This document shows positions 45,619 through 54,392 of a stretch of DNA of 64,000 nt, piece by piece (the first letter of the stretch is position 1; each line of letters opens with the position of its first letter). Under the pieces are notes generated by a model. That model saw only the letters and a list, made by a program, of their open reading frames with translations, was not told the origin of the DNA and did not search any database. Position numbers and translations under genes: made by a program. This DNA is from Kocuria sp. cx-455 (GTDB lineage Bacteria; Actinomycetota; Actinomycetes; Actinomycetales; Micrococcaceae). The stretch is taken from assembly GCF_014698015.1 (NCBI RefSeq), contig NZ_JACXBS010000001.1, positions 620,001 through 684,000 of the forward strand. Direction: 5' to 3'.

Positions 45619-46575
45619 TCAGAAGTAGTAGGGGAACGCGGACCAGTCCGGGTCCCGCTTTTGCAGGAAGGCGTCGCGGCCCTCAACGGCCTCGTCGGTC
45701 ATGTAACCCATGCGCGTGGCTTCACCGGCGAAGACCTGCTGACCAACCATGCCGTCGTCCGGGAGGTTGAACGCGTACTTGAGCATGCGCACGGCCTGCG
45801 GGGACTGGGCGGTGATCTTACGAGCCCATTCCAGCGCGAACGTTTCCAGATCCTCGTGGGGGACCACCTTGTTGACGGCGCCCATGCGGAACATGTCCTC
45901 GGCGGAATATTCATCGGCCAGGAAGAAGATTTCCCGAGCGAACTTCTGACCCACCTGACGGGCGAGCAACGCGGAACCGTAGCCGGCGTCAAAGGAGCCA
46001 ACGGTGGCGTCCGTCTGCTTGAACTTGCCGTGCTCGGCGGAAGCAATGGTCATGTCGCAGACCACGTGCAGTGAGTGACCGCCGCCGGCCGCCCAGCCGG
46101 AGACCGCCGCGATGACCACCTTGGGCATGGTGCGAATCAGGCGCTGGACCTCCAGGATGTGCAGGCGGCCCGCACGGGCGGGATCGATGGAATCGGCCGT
46201 CTCGCCCTCCGCGTAGTGGTAACCGTCGCGGCCGCGAATGCGCTGATCGCCGCCGGAGCAGAATGCCCAGCCGCCGTCCTTGGCGGAGGGCCCGTTGCCC
46301 GTGAGGATCACCGCCCCCACGTCCGAGGACATGCGCGCGTGATCGAGCGTGCGATACAGCTCGTCCACCGTGCCGGGGCGGAAGGCATTGCGGACCTCAG
46401 GACGGTCGAACGCAATGCGCACCCACGGCAGATCCTTGACCACCGCGCCGCTCGCATCCCGTTCGACGCCGCGGTGGTACGTGATGTCCTGCAGGTCTTC
46501 GAGGCCCTGCACCTGCCGCCACTGCTGGGGGTCGAAGATCTCGGATACCTGCTCGGGGAGTTGCGCATTGGTCAT
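45619..46575 (-). CDS. menB: 1,4-dihydroxy-2-naphthoyl-CoA synthase
   Basis: A 318-residue crotonase-fold enzyme that closes the naphthoate ring. Seen: oxyanion-hole segments 'FCSGGDQRIRGRDGY' and 'VSGWAAGGGHSLHVVCDMTIAS', 'TDATVGSFDAGYGSALL', and the C-terminal 'RDPDWSAFPYYF'. ATG at 46575 is chosen; the frame is open for 25 more codons, but family similarity begins here. Divergent from hrpB. Confidence 0.95.
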   Translation of the reverse strand: MTNAQLPEQVSEIFDPQQWRQVQGLEDLQDITYHRGVERDASGAVVKDLPWVRIAFDRPEVRNAFRPGTVDELYRTLDHARMSSDVGAVILTGNGPSAKDGGWAFCSGGDQRIRGRDGYHYAEGETADSIDPARAGRLHILEVQRLIRTMPKVVIAAVSGWAAGGGHSLHVVCDMTIASAEHGKFKQTDATVGSFDAGYGSALLARQVGQKFAREIFFLADEYSAEDMFRMGAVNKVVPHEDLETFALEWARKITAQSPQAVRMLKYAFNLPDDGMVGQQVFAGEATRMGYMTDEAVEGRDAFLQKRDPDWSAFPYYF

Positions 46576-46704
46576 GGGTACCACTTTAGGTGGAAGGGCG
46601 GACGGGCAGAGGCGGTTCGTGTGAACCTCCGCGCGCAATCGCTCCTTCAACTAGGGGTTTCCACCGTAACAACCGTGTCCGAGGTCTCGGCAATACTTGA
46701 AACC

Positions 46705-49350
46705 ATGAGTGCCGTACCCTTCGACCTGGAGCGGATCGGTCGCGGCCTGCCCTTCGCGGAGTCCGTGCCCGATCTGGAAACCGCGCTCCACCAGGGGGTC
46801 GCGGTGGTGCAGGCGCCTCCGGGGACGGGCAAGACCACGCTGGTTCCTCCCGTGATCGCCAACGTTCTTGCCCGCGCAACTGCCGTCTCGCAGACCCATG
46901 GCCGCGTGGTCGTGGTGCAACCGCGCAGGGTCGCGGCCAGGGCGGCCGCCCGTCGACTGGCCGCGCTGACGGGGACACAGCCGGGCGACGTCGTCGGGTG
47001 GAGTGTGCGCGGGGAAAGCACCACCCAACCGGGCACGCGCATTGAGTTCGTGACCCCCGGGATCATGCTGCGACGCCTGTTGAGGGACCCGGATCTGCAC
47101 GGTACGGCGGCGGTGGTTCTGGATGAGGTTCATGAGCGGGGCGTGGAAACCGACCTGCTCGTGGGCATGCTCGCGGAGCTGCGGGAACTGCGCGAGGACC
47201 TGACCGTTGTGGCGATGTCCGCGACCGTGGATGCTGCGCGTTTCGCCGAGCTGCTGGGCACGGACAACCCCGCGCCCATCGTGGATTGCCCGTCCGCGCT
47301 GTATCCGCTGGACGTCGCATGGGCACCGGGGCCACTACGCCTGGACGATCGCGGGGTGACGCCCGCGTTCCTGTCACACGTTGCGCGGACAGCCGCGGCG
47401 GCTCATGCGAAAGCCCTCAAGACTCACGCCGGAACGGACGCGCTGGTGTTCGTACCCGGCGCGCGCGAGGTCGCCCGCGTGGCGGGCGAACTCCACAGCC
47501 TCACCGATGCCGAAATCCTGGAATTACACGGCCAGGTCTCGCCACGGGAGCAGGACCGGGCGGTCGCGGGACGCGCACCGGGGGATCCACCGCGCATCGT
47601 CGTGACGACGTCCCTCGCGGAATCGTCCCTGACGGTCAACGGCGTGCGGCTGGTAATCGATTCGGGCCTGGCGCGCCAACCGCGTCGAGACGCCGGACGC
47701 GGAATTTCGGGGCTGGTCACGGTCTCGGCGTCCAAGGCATCGGCCGACCAGCGGGCCGGCCGCGCCGCACGCCAGGGGCCGGGCGCGGTGGTGCGTTGCT
47801 ACGACGATGCCACGTGGGGTGCCATGCCCGCCCACACCGTTCCTGAAGTGCGCACCGCCGATCTCACATTCGCCTGCCTGGCACTTGCCGTGTGGGGCGC
47901 ACCCGGCGGTGAAGGGTTGTCCCTGCCGGACCCGCTGCCTTCGCGTGCCCGTGCGGATGCGGACGCGGAATTACTGCGCCTGGGTGCCATCGACGCGGAC
48001 GGTCGCGCCACCGACCTCGGCCGCGTTCTGGTCGGCATGCCTGTGGAACCCCGGTGGGGCAGAGCCCTGCTGGACGGCGCCGCTCTGGTCGGGCGGCGCG
48101 CCGCCGCGGAGGTCATAGCCGCCATCGCCGACGGCGCTCGCATCCCCGCCGCAGACATCCCCGCCTTCGTGAGGCGGTTGCGCTCGGGCGGGGGAGCGGA
48201 GTCCGCACGGTGGAAGCGGGAGGTGGCCCGGCTGGAACGGATTTCCGGGGAGAGCGGTGCCGCTGCTGAGCCCGGCGTTGTGCGCGCCAATGTCGGGCAC
48301 GGCGCTCTCGCGGAGGGCGACACGCACGGCGGGGTACTGCGCGATGTGCGGGAGGGCGCCGTCGTCGGCCTGGGGAAACCCGAGTGGATCGCCAAGCGCG
48401 TGGACACAACGGGGGAGCAGTGGTTGCTGGCATCGGGTACGCGCGCGGGTCTCGAGCCGGGTAGCCCGTTGCGGCAGCATGAGTGGCTTGCCGTAGCGGA
48501 GTTGAGTCGCGCCGCGGGAAGGGCGGCCGCCGGGACCGGTGCCGTGATTCGCGCGGCTGCGCCGTTGGACAAGCCCACGGCGCTGCTCATTGCGGGTTCG
48601 TTGGTGAGCGAGCAGACGCGCGGCGAATTCGTGAACGGGAAGGTTCGAGCGCGTCGCGTGCGAGCCGTCGGAGCAATCGAACTGTCCTCCACGCCGATCT
48701 CCGCCGATCTCCACACCGCCCTGCCGGCCGTGCGCAGCGCGCTGCACAGCCAGGGCCTGGAGCTATTGCCCTGGGACGACGCCGCACGCTCCCTCCGATC
48801 GCGCCTCGCGTTGTTACACCGGCACCTGGGCGATCCGTGGCCCGCCATGGACGATGCGGCGCTGTTGGACCGGCTCGACGAATGGCTGAGCGTGGAATTA
48901 CAGGGCATCGCGCGGGGCGCTTCGCTGCGATCCATCAAGCTGACGGATGCCCTGCGCCGGCTGTTGCCGTGGCCGGAAGCCGGCCGCTTGGAGGAGTTGG
49001 TCCCGCAGCGATTGGCGGTGCCGAGCGGGAACACGGCGCGGGTCGATTACCCGAAGGTCTACTCACCGGACGAACCGGAACAACCTCCCGTGGTCGCCGT
49101 GAAATTACAAGAATGTCTTGGCTGGGCGGATACGCCGAGGTTGGTGGACGGGCGCGTACCCGTGCAGTTCCATTTGCTGTCTCCCGCGCGAAGGCCATTG
49201 GCGATCACGGACGATCTTCAGTCGTTCTGGTCCGGTCCGTATCAGCAGGTTCGTTCCGAAATGCGCGGCCGCTACCCCAAACACCCGTGGCCGGAGGACC
49301 CGTGGAACGCCGTGGCCACGGCGCGGACCAACAAGCGCAGTGGCGGGTGA
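46705..49350 (+). CDS. hrpB: HrpB-type DExH-box ATP-dependent helicase
   Basis: An 881-residue DExH helicase. Seen: Walker A 'APPGTGKTT' (to residue 45), 'VQPRRVAARAAARRLA', DEVH at 140-143, 'VAMSATVDA', motif VI 'DQRAGRAARQGPG', and a C-terminal HrpB-specific domain ('GNTARVDYP', 'MRGRYPKHPWPEDPW'). HrpB is an RNA-helicase-like protein of poorly known role; it is common in proteobacteria and present in many Micrococcales. The ATG at 46705 is chosen from similarity; the upstream open frame overlaps menB and is not credible. Confidence 0.9.
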   Translation: MSAVPFDLERIGRGLPFAESVPDLETALHQGVAVVQAPPGTGKTTLVPPVIANVLARATAVSQTHGRVVVVQPRRVAARAAARRLAALTGTQPGDVVGWSVRGESTTQPGTRIEFVTPGIMLRRLLRDPDLHGTAAVVLDEVHERGVETDLLVGMLAELRELREDLTVVAMSATVDAARFAELLGTDNPAPIVDCPSALYPLDVAWAPGPLRLDDRGVTPAFLSHVARTAAAAHAKALKTHAGTDALVFVPGAREVARVAGELHSLTDAEILELHGQVSPREQDRAVAGRAPGDPPRIVVTTSLAESSLTVNGVRLVIDSGLARQPRRDAGRGISGLVTVSASKASADQRAGRAARQGPGAVVRCYDDATWGAMPAHTVPEVRTADLTFACLALAVWGAPGGEGLSLPDPLPSRARADADAELLRLGAIDADGRATDLGRVLVGMPVEPRWGRALLDGAALVGRRAAAEVIAAIADGARIPAADIPAFVRRLRSGGGAESARWKREVARLERISGESGAAAEPGVVRANVGHGALAEGDTHGGVLRDVREGAVVGLGKPEWIAKRVDTTGEQWLLASGTRAGLEPGSPLRQHEWLAVAELSRAAGRAAAGTGAVIRAAAPLDKPTALLIAGSLVSEQTRGEFVNGKVRARRVRAVGAIELSSTPISADLHTALPAVRSALHSQGLELLPWDDAARSLRSRLALLHRHLGDPWPAMDDAALLDRLDEWLSVELQGIARGASLRSIKLTDALRRLLPWPEAGRLEELVPQRLAVPSGNTARVDYPKVYSPDEPEQPPVVAVKLQECLGWADTPRLVDGRVPVQFHLLSPARRPLAITDDLQSFWSGPYQQVRSEMRGRYPKHPWPEDPWNAVATARTNKRSGG

Positions 49351-49367
49351 GGGACGAACCGCCCGCA

Positions 49368-49431
49368 TGCACACTGATCGACGCTACGGCCGCCCGCCCG
49401 GGCCGAGTGCACATCGATCGACGCTACGGCC
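49368..49431. repeat. Pair of 24-bp direct repeats, 40-bp period
   Basis: Copies at 49368-49391 and 49408-49431 share TGCACA and then GATCGACGCTACGGCC, differing at two positions between these blocks. No third copy is seen nearby. Could be tandem binding sites. Confidence 0.65.
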
Positions 49432-49547
49432 CGGTACGTCGAAGATCTTGGCTTTACCGTCAACCCGTGTGCAGCGGCCCGGGGAAGGGGGTTGCTCCGC
49501 CGATCACCGTGCACTGCGCCGCGCGAAGGACCCAAGTTGAGTCTCGG

Positions 49548-49563
49548 TGTGATCTTGGTTACG
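49548..49563. promoter_or_regulatory. Crp/GlxR-like operator upstream of CitE-like gene
   Basis: TGTGATCTTGGTTACG matches (C/T)GTGA-N6-TCAC(A/G) at 9 of 10 positions. It lies 217 bp before the ATG, so it would need a promoter well upstream of the gene or act at a distance. Confidence 0.35.
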
Positions 49564-49779
49564 GTGGCCCTACCGCTTTTGCCCGGCGTGGCATCTCTCA
49601 CGCGTAGGTCGTCAACACACCGAACTGGTGCCGCTCGTCCTGGGGCTTTCTACTGGCAGCTGACCCGCTCCGACCGCATCATCTCTCAGGCCGGTTCGGG
49701 TGTTCGGCTGACCCGCGCTATCACCGCACAGCAGGTGCGGGAGCGTGTCCGTTCTTAGACACAGATCGAGAAGTGAATT

Positions 49780-50718
49780 ATGTCCACTACCTTGTCAGAA
49801 ACCATTGAAAAGACCACGGCGACCACTGAGAATCCCAAGGTCGGTCCGGAGCTGGCCCGTTCGTGGCTGCTCGTCAACGGTGCGCAGCCCGCCCGCTTCG
49901 ACGCGGCCGCCAGCAGCGCAGCGGATGTCGTGGTCCTCGATGTCGAGGACTCGGTGGCTCCCGCGGACAAAACCGCAGCCCGTCAGCACGTGATCGAGTG
50001 GCTGTCCTCGCGCAACGAGAATCACGAGCTCAATCACGGCTGGGTCCGCATCAACGGTTTCGGTACTGCCTGGTGGGAAGAAGATCTCCGTGCCCTGCGT
50101 GAAGCTCCCGGTCTGGAAGGCGTCATGCTGGCCATGACCGAATCCCCGGAACACGTGACCCGCACGGCGGAGATGCTGCGCGGCACGCGCATTGTGGCCC
50201 TCGTGGAAACGGCCCGCGGCGTGCAGAACCTGCAGGACATCGCAACCGCGCGTTCCACGTACAGGTTGGCTTTCGGAATCGGCGATTATCGCCGTGACAC
50301 AGGATTCGGCGAGAGCCCCATGGTTTTGGCCTACACCCGTTCGCAGTTCACCATTGCCTCGCGTGCGGCCAATTTGCCGGGCCCCATCGACGGCCCCGCT
50401 GTGGGTGCACTGGGTGCCAAGCTCGCGGAGGCCACCGGTGTCACGTCCGAATTCGGGATGACCGGCAAGCTTTGCCTGATGCCCGAGCAGACCGCCACGG
50501 TCAACGAGGGCCTGTCCCCGAGCCTCAACGAACTGTCCTGGGCCACGGACTTCCTGCAGGAGTTCGAGGCGGACGGCGGTCAGATCCGCAACGGCTCGGA
50601 CCTGCCCCGCTTGGCCCGTGCGCGCAAGGTGCTGGGATTGGCCACCTCGTTCGGCATGAGCATCCCGGAGGGCTATGACGTGCATTTCGAGGCACCCACC
50701 GACACCTATCACTGCTAG
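49780..50718 (+). CDS. CitE-like HpcH/HpaI aldolase/citrate lyase family protein
   Basis: A 312-residue TIM-barrel protein. Seen: 'LDVEDSVAPADKTAARQ' with the Mg-binding acidic residue and 'RINGFGTAWWEEDLRAL', 'VALVETARGVQNL', and 'GIGDYRRDTG'. No genes for the other citrate lyase subunits are present, so it is one of the stand-alone CitE-like enzymes, which act on malyl-, citramalyl- or similar CoA thioesters. It starts MSTTLSETIEKTTATTENPK, a longer, polar N terminus. A hairpin terminator follows at 50729, and ldh comes next. Confidence 0.85.
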   Translation: MSTTLSETIEKTTATTENPKVGPELARSWLLVNGAQPARFDAAASSAADVVVLDVEDSVAPADKTAARQHVIEWLSSRNENHELNHGWVRINGFGTAWWEEDLRALREAPGLEGVMLAMTESPEHVTRTAEMLRGTRIVALVETARGVQNLQDIATARSTYRLAFGIGDYRRDTGFGESPMVLAYTRSQFTIASRAANLPGPIDGPAVGALGAKLAEATGVTSEFGMTGKLCLMPEQTATVNEGLSPSLNELSWATDFLQEFEADGGQIRNGSDLPRLARARKVLGLATSFGMSIPEGYDVHFEAPTDTYHC

Positions 50719-50728
50719 TTATCACGGA

Positions 50729-50763
50729 GGTCCGCTCACCGCTCGCGATCCAGTGAGCGGACC
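50729..50763 (+). terminator. Hairpin downstream of the CitE-like gene
   Basis: GGTCCGCTCAC (50729-50739) pairs perfectly with GTGAGCGGACC (50753-50763) across a 13-nt loop, 10 bases after the stop. It is followed by AAGTTGTCTGT, a weak T-rich stretch. Confidence 0.6.
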
Positions 50764-50803
50764 AAGTTGTCTGTCGCCCCAGTCACAAGGAATGTCCCCG
50801 GCG

Positions 50804-50890
50804 CGGCGGATACGTCAGAATGAATGTGGCAAGACCACATGAACCCACTGCATCCCACACGTCACACGGGCATGCGGGACGTATCCGCCG
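50804..50890 (+). promoter_or_regulatory. Structured 5' leader of ldh: candidate three-way-junction RNA
   Basis: A perfect 13-bp inverted repeat (CGGCGGATACGTC at 50804-50816, its complement at 50878-50890) encloses 61 bases. Inside are a perfect 6-bp hairpin ATGTGG/CCACAT (50824-50840) and a second hairpin GCAT-CCC/GGG-C-ATGC (50850-50875, one bulged C). It ends 5 bases before the AGGAG of ldh. It could be a riboswitch-like or attenuator element; as DNA the inner dyad could also be an operator. I know of no matching named family. Confidence 0.5.
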
Positions 50891-50905
50891 TAACCAGGAG
50901 TTTCT

Positions 50906-51874
50906 ATGACCACCAGCACTGAAGCCACCGTCCGTAGAACCAAGATCGGCATTGTGGGAGCGGGGTCGGTGGGCACCTCACTGGCGTACGCGGCCATGAT
51001 CCGCGGCACCGCCACGGACATTGCCCTCTACGACCTCGACACCGCCAGGGTGGAGGCCGAGGCGCTGGACCTGTCCCACGGCCAGCTGTTCGCCTCGGAC
51101 ACTCGCGTGGCGGGCTCCGATGACATTGCCGTGCTCCAGGGCTCGGACGTCATCCTGATCACCGCCGGCGCCAAACAGAAACCGGGTCAGACGCGGCTGG
51201 ATCTGGCCGGCGCCAACACCGAGATCCTCAAATCACTCATGCCTCAGCTCATGGAGCACGCGCCCCACGCGATTTTCGTGCTCGTGACCAACCCGTGCGA
51301 TGTGCTCACCGTGGTGGCCCAGAAGATCACGGGGCTCCCGCGTCGCCAGGTCCTTAGCTCCGGCACCGTGCTTGACACCTCGCGCCTGCGCTGGATGATC
51401 GCCAATGAGGCCCGGGTCAACACCACCAGCGTGCACGCATACATCATTGGTGAACACGGGGATTCCGAGTTCCCCGTGTGGTCCTCCGCCTCCATCGGCC
51501 AGGTTCCGTTGCGCGACTGGGAGATCGACGGCCGCAAGCCGTTTACGGAGCAGCGCCTGGCCGAGATGACGGAGCAGGTGGTCAACGCCGCATACAAGGT
51601 GATTGCGGGTAAGGGCGCCACCAATTACGCGATCGGGCTGTCCGGCATCCGTATTGCGGAGGCGATTTTGCGTGACCTGCGCTCCGTTCTGCCCGTCTCG
51701 TCCATCCTGGACGATTTCCACGGCATCAGCGGACTCGCGCTCTCCGTCCCATCCATTGTGGGTCGCCGCGGAGTGGAACAACCGCTCGCGATCCCCATGG
51801 GCGAGCACGAGGAACAGCAGCTGCGCGATTCGGCCCGGGCCATGCGCACGGCCCTCGTCTCCCTCGGCTTCTGA
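50906..51874 (+). CDS. ldh: L-lactate dehydrogenase
   Basis: A 322-residue NAD-dependent L-LDH. Seen: 'GIVGAGSVGTSLAYA', Asp43 that binds NAD ribose, the mobile loop 'AKQKPGQTRLDL' with Gln91 (a malate dehydrogenase would have Arg here) and Arg97, 'LDTSRLR' with Asp157 and Arg160, and the catalytic His184 in 'GEHGDSEFP'. It interconverts pyruvate and lactate. AGGAG lies 5 bases before the ATG, directly after an unusual structured leader. Confidence 0.95.
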   Translation: MTTSTEATVRRTKIGIVGAGSVGTSLAYAAMIRGTATDIALYDLDTARVEAEALDLSHGQLFASDTRVAGSDDIAVLQGSDVILITAGAKQKPGQTRLDLAGANTEILKSLMPQLMEHAPHAIFVLVTNPCDVLTVVAQKITGLPRRQVLSSGTVLDTSRLRWMIANEARVNTTSVHAYIIGEHGDSEFPVWSSASIGQVPLRDWEIDGRKPFTEQRLAEMTEQVVNAAYKVIAGKGATNYAIGLSGIRIAEAILRDLRSVLPVSSILDDFHGISGLALSVPSIVGRRGVEQPLAIPMGEHEEQQLRDSARAMRTALVSLGF

Positions 51875-51956
51875 TCCAGCCCACCCGGCCACGGCGCGCG
51901 AGGGACGACGACGCCGTGAGCGCCGTCGTTCTCGAAAGGTCACAGAAGGTTCCGTT

Positions 51957-52640
51957 TCACCGGCCGGGCGGGCCCTTCTCGTTAGGGGGCGTGGCCATGC
52001 GTTTCATGAGATCGGCGAGGTAGTGCGCATCCGGGTGCCGCATGAGGGATAGGCGATCGGCGGTGCTCGCAACCTCGTCCGCAGCTTGGTTCTGACCGAT
52101 TTTCGACTTGAACTCCACGGTCCGGGGGCGCAACCGGAAACCCGCGATGGCACTCAGCAGCCGCCCCATTGTCTCCGCGGCGCGGTCGTCCATCCGCCAC
52201 GGCCCGGAAGGTCCGGCGGCCTGAGCGTTATCGGGGCCCTCCTGGCGGGGGCGCACCCGACTCTCATGATGGTCTGTGAGTCGCCGCAGGTGATCCTCCA
52301 GCGCGGGCTGGTCCATCATGGTGGCTCGGCCGCGAATGTGGACGGGCTCGAAATCGTAGGTGGGTAATCCCGCACGGGTGTACCAGTCCGGGCTGATGTA
52401 CGCGGAGGGGCCGGGGAAGATCAACAACACCTCACGGCCCTCGGCCAACACCGTGTGCAACGGATCGGCCCGGGGAATGTGGCCTTCGATGACCACGGAA
52501 CCATCGGCTTCTCGGACCGTCAGCATTGGCATGTGGGCGGCCACCAGCTCGGAACCCACAATGATCCCCAGGGGGTAGTCGGCAATGACATCGGTGAAAT
52601 CGTGGCCGGTCACGGGTTGGTAGAGCGCATTGATCAGCAT
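51957..52640 (-). CDS. PaiB-family FMN-binding protein
   Basis: A 227-residue split-barrel flavin protein. Seen: 'MPMLTVREADGSVVIEGHIPRADP' in the first half, 'AYISPDWY', and the C-terminal 'VEFKSKIGQNQ', all signatures of PaiB, described in Bacillus as a negative regulator of sporulation and protease genes. Its actual reaction is unknown. ATG at 52640 is chosen because the family begins MLI..ALY.P here; no ribosome-binding site is evident. Confidence 0.85.
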   Translation of the reverse strand: MLINALYQPVTGHDFTDVIADYPLGIIVGSELVAAHMPMLTVREADGSVVIEGHIPRADPLHTVLAEGREVLLIFPGPSAYISPDWYTRAGLPTYDFEPVHIRGRATMMDQPALEDHLRRLTDHHESRVRPRQEGPDNAQAAGPSGPWRMDDRAAETMGRLLSAIAGFRLRPRTVEFKSKIGQNQAADEVASTADRLSLMRHPDAHYLADLMKRMATPPNEKGPPGR

Positions 52641-52675
52641 GGTTGCATTAACGCCGTGATCGGATGACAAAGCAA

Positions 52676-52706
52676 GGCGCCCGCTCACCGGTGGTGAGCG
52701 GGCGCC
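52676..52706 (-). terminator. Hairpin terminator of putP
   Basis: A perfect 14-bp stem GGCGCCCGCTCACC/GGTGAGCGGGCGCC with a 3-base loop. On the minus strand it begins 43 bases after the putP stop and is followed by TTGCTTTGTC, which has some T content. Confidence 0.7.
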
Positions 52707-52748
52707 AAGCTTCGTGGGCGGGGAAGCTGCCCCGGCCGTGGGTGGAAC

Positions 52749-54290
52749 TCAGTTGCGGCCGGCGGCCACGTCGGATTCGATGCGCGTGGCGGCAGCGGCG
52801 TCCGTGGGTGCCGGGTGGGGGTCGGTGGCCAGGCGCACGGCCTGGTCGAACTCGGCCTCGATCTCCGGGTCACGCTTGTAGGTGGCCAGGGAACCGATGA
52901 TCGCGGCCAGCATGCCCAGGAAGAAGCCGGGGATGATCTCGTAGAGGTCGCTCCACGGGGTGTACTGCCAGACGAACACGGTCACGGCGCCCACGATCAT
53001 CGCGGTGATTGCACCGGTGTTGGTGAGCTTGCGCCAGAAAAGGCTCAGGATGACCACGGGGCCGAAGGCAGAGCCGAACCCGGCCCACGCGAAGCCCACG
53101 AGTTCCAGGATGGTCGCGTTCTGTTCCCACGCGAGAGCAGCGGCAACGACGGCCACCAGGAGCACGCCGGCGCGGCCCATCCACACCTGGGCCTTGGGGG
53201 ACGGGGTCTTCTTGGCGGCCAGGTTGTACAGGTCTTCCACCAGTGCGGAGGAGGACACGATCAGCTGCGAGGACACGGTGGACATGATTGCCGCCAGCAC
53301 CGCCGCCAGCACCAGGCCGGCCAGGGCGGGGTGGAACAGGATCTGCGACAGGTCCAGGAACACGGCCTCCGGGTCGGTGGGCTCCTGATCCGGGCGGTTA
53401 CCGAAGTAGGCGATACCCACCAGGGCGGTCGAGATGGCACCGATCACGGTGAGGATCATCCATCCCACGCCGATGCGCCGGCCGGACTTGGCATCGGCCG
53501 GGCTGCGCAGGGCCATGAAACGCACAATGATGTGGGGCTGACCGAAATAGCCAAGGCCCCAGGCCAACGCGGAGATGACGCCCACGGCGGTGCCGCCGGC
53601 CAGCAGGGACAGCGCGTCCGGCTGGGCGCTCTGGATACTGTCCACCATTTCGGCGGGGCCGCCCACCAAGAACAGACCCACGACCGGGACCATGAGCAGC
53701 GCCAGCAGCATGAGTATGCCCTGGAAAAGGTCCGTGTAGGAGGCGCCCAGGAAGCCACCGAAGAATGTGTAAAGCACGGTCACGCCCGCGATCAGCAGCA
53801 TGCCGACCAGGTAGGAGGAGCCGAATGAGGACATGAAGAACACGCCACCGGCGACCATGCCGGAGGAGACGTAGAACGTGAAGAACACCAGGATGATCAC
53901 ACCGGACACCACGCGCAGCATGCGGGTGTTGCCCTTGAGTCGATTGTCCAGGAAGGACGGGATGGTGATCGAGTTGTTGGAGACCTCGGTGTACGCACGT
54001 AGCCGCGGGGCCACGAACTTCCAGTTCAGCCACGCACCGATAGTCAGACCAATGGCGATCCAGGCTTCGACCACGCCCGCCAGGTACACGGCCCCGGGCA
54101 GGCCCATGAGCAACCAGCCGGACATATCCGAAGCACCCGCGGACAGCGCGGCCACGCCGGGCTTGAGATTCCTTCCCCCCAACATGTAATCATCGAGGTC
54201 CTTTGTCTTACTGTTGGCCCACAGGCCGATCGCGATCATGCCCAAGAAATAAATCACGATCGCAATAAGTTGATACGCCTGGTCGGACAT
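52749..54290 (-). CDS. putP: Sodium/proline symporter
   Basis: A 513-residue solute:sodium symporter with 12-13 hydrophobic segments. Seen: 'LGGRNLKPGVAALSAGASDMSGWLLMGLPGAVY' near the N terminus, the PutP sodium-site signature, and 'GYFGQPHIIVRFMALRS'. It imports proline with sodium. AAGGGA lies upstream of the ATG. No putA or proline dehydrogenase gene is in the window. A strong hairpin follows it. Confidence 0.94.
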   Translation of the reverse strand: MSDQAYQLIAIVIYFLGMIAIGLWANSKTKDLDDYMLGGRNLKPGVAALSAGASDMSGWLLMGLPGAVYLAGVVEAWIAIGLTIGAWLNWKFVAPRLRAYTEVSNNSITIPSFLDNRLKGNTRMLRVVSGVIILVFFTFYVSSGMVAGGVFFMSSFGSSYLVGMLLIAGVTVLYTFFGGFLGASYTDLFQGILMLLALLMVPVVGLFLVGGPAEMVDSIQSAQPDALSLLAGGTAVGVISALAWGLGYFGQPHIIVRFMALRSPADAKSGRRIGVGWMILTVIGAISTALVGIAYFGNRPDQEPTDPEAVFLDLSQILFHPALAGLVLAAVLAAIMSTVSSQLIVSSSALVEDLYNLAAKKTPSPKAQVWMGRAGVLLVAVVAAALAWEQNATILELVGFAWAGFGSAFGPVVILSLFWRKLTNTGAITAMIVGAVTVFVWQYTPWSDLYEIIPGFFLGMLAAIIGSLATYKRDPEIEAEFDQAVRLATDPHPAPTDAAAATRIESDVAAGRN

Positions 54291-54392
54291 GGGTGTCCCT
54301 TCCGGTGCGAGGTATTTGAACGGCGTCCACTGTAGGGGACGCTATTTAGCTCCCCAAAGCGGTCAGGAGTTATGACTGGCCCGAGGATGGGG

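Larger units (their letters stand above)
49351..49779. other. 429-bp intergenic region upstream of the CitE-like gene
   Basis: It contains two 24-bp direct repeats 40 bp apart (49368 and 49408), a Crp-like site at 49548, and a small dyad GTGTC-N8-GACAC at 49745-49762 just before the next ribosome-binding site. An open frame at 49492-49758 (88 codons) has no recognisable similarity and no ribosome-binding site, so I do not call it a gene. It reads as a regulatory region, possibly with remnants of an older gene. Confidence 0.5.

Noticed and set aside
44488-46074. 528-codon open frame on the plus strand
   Set aside because: It is opposite menE and menB; both enzymes are well supported.
49492-49758. 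88-codon open frame before the CitE-like gene
   Set aside because: No recognisable similarity, no ribosome-binding site, and it runs through a Crp-like site. It may be a remnant but is not supported as a gene.
50804-50890. The ldh 13-bp inverted repeat as a MITE-like insertion
   Set aside because: Flanking bases show no target-site duplication and no second copy was noticed in the window; the inner hairpins and fixed distance to the ribosome-binding site fit a leader better.
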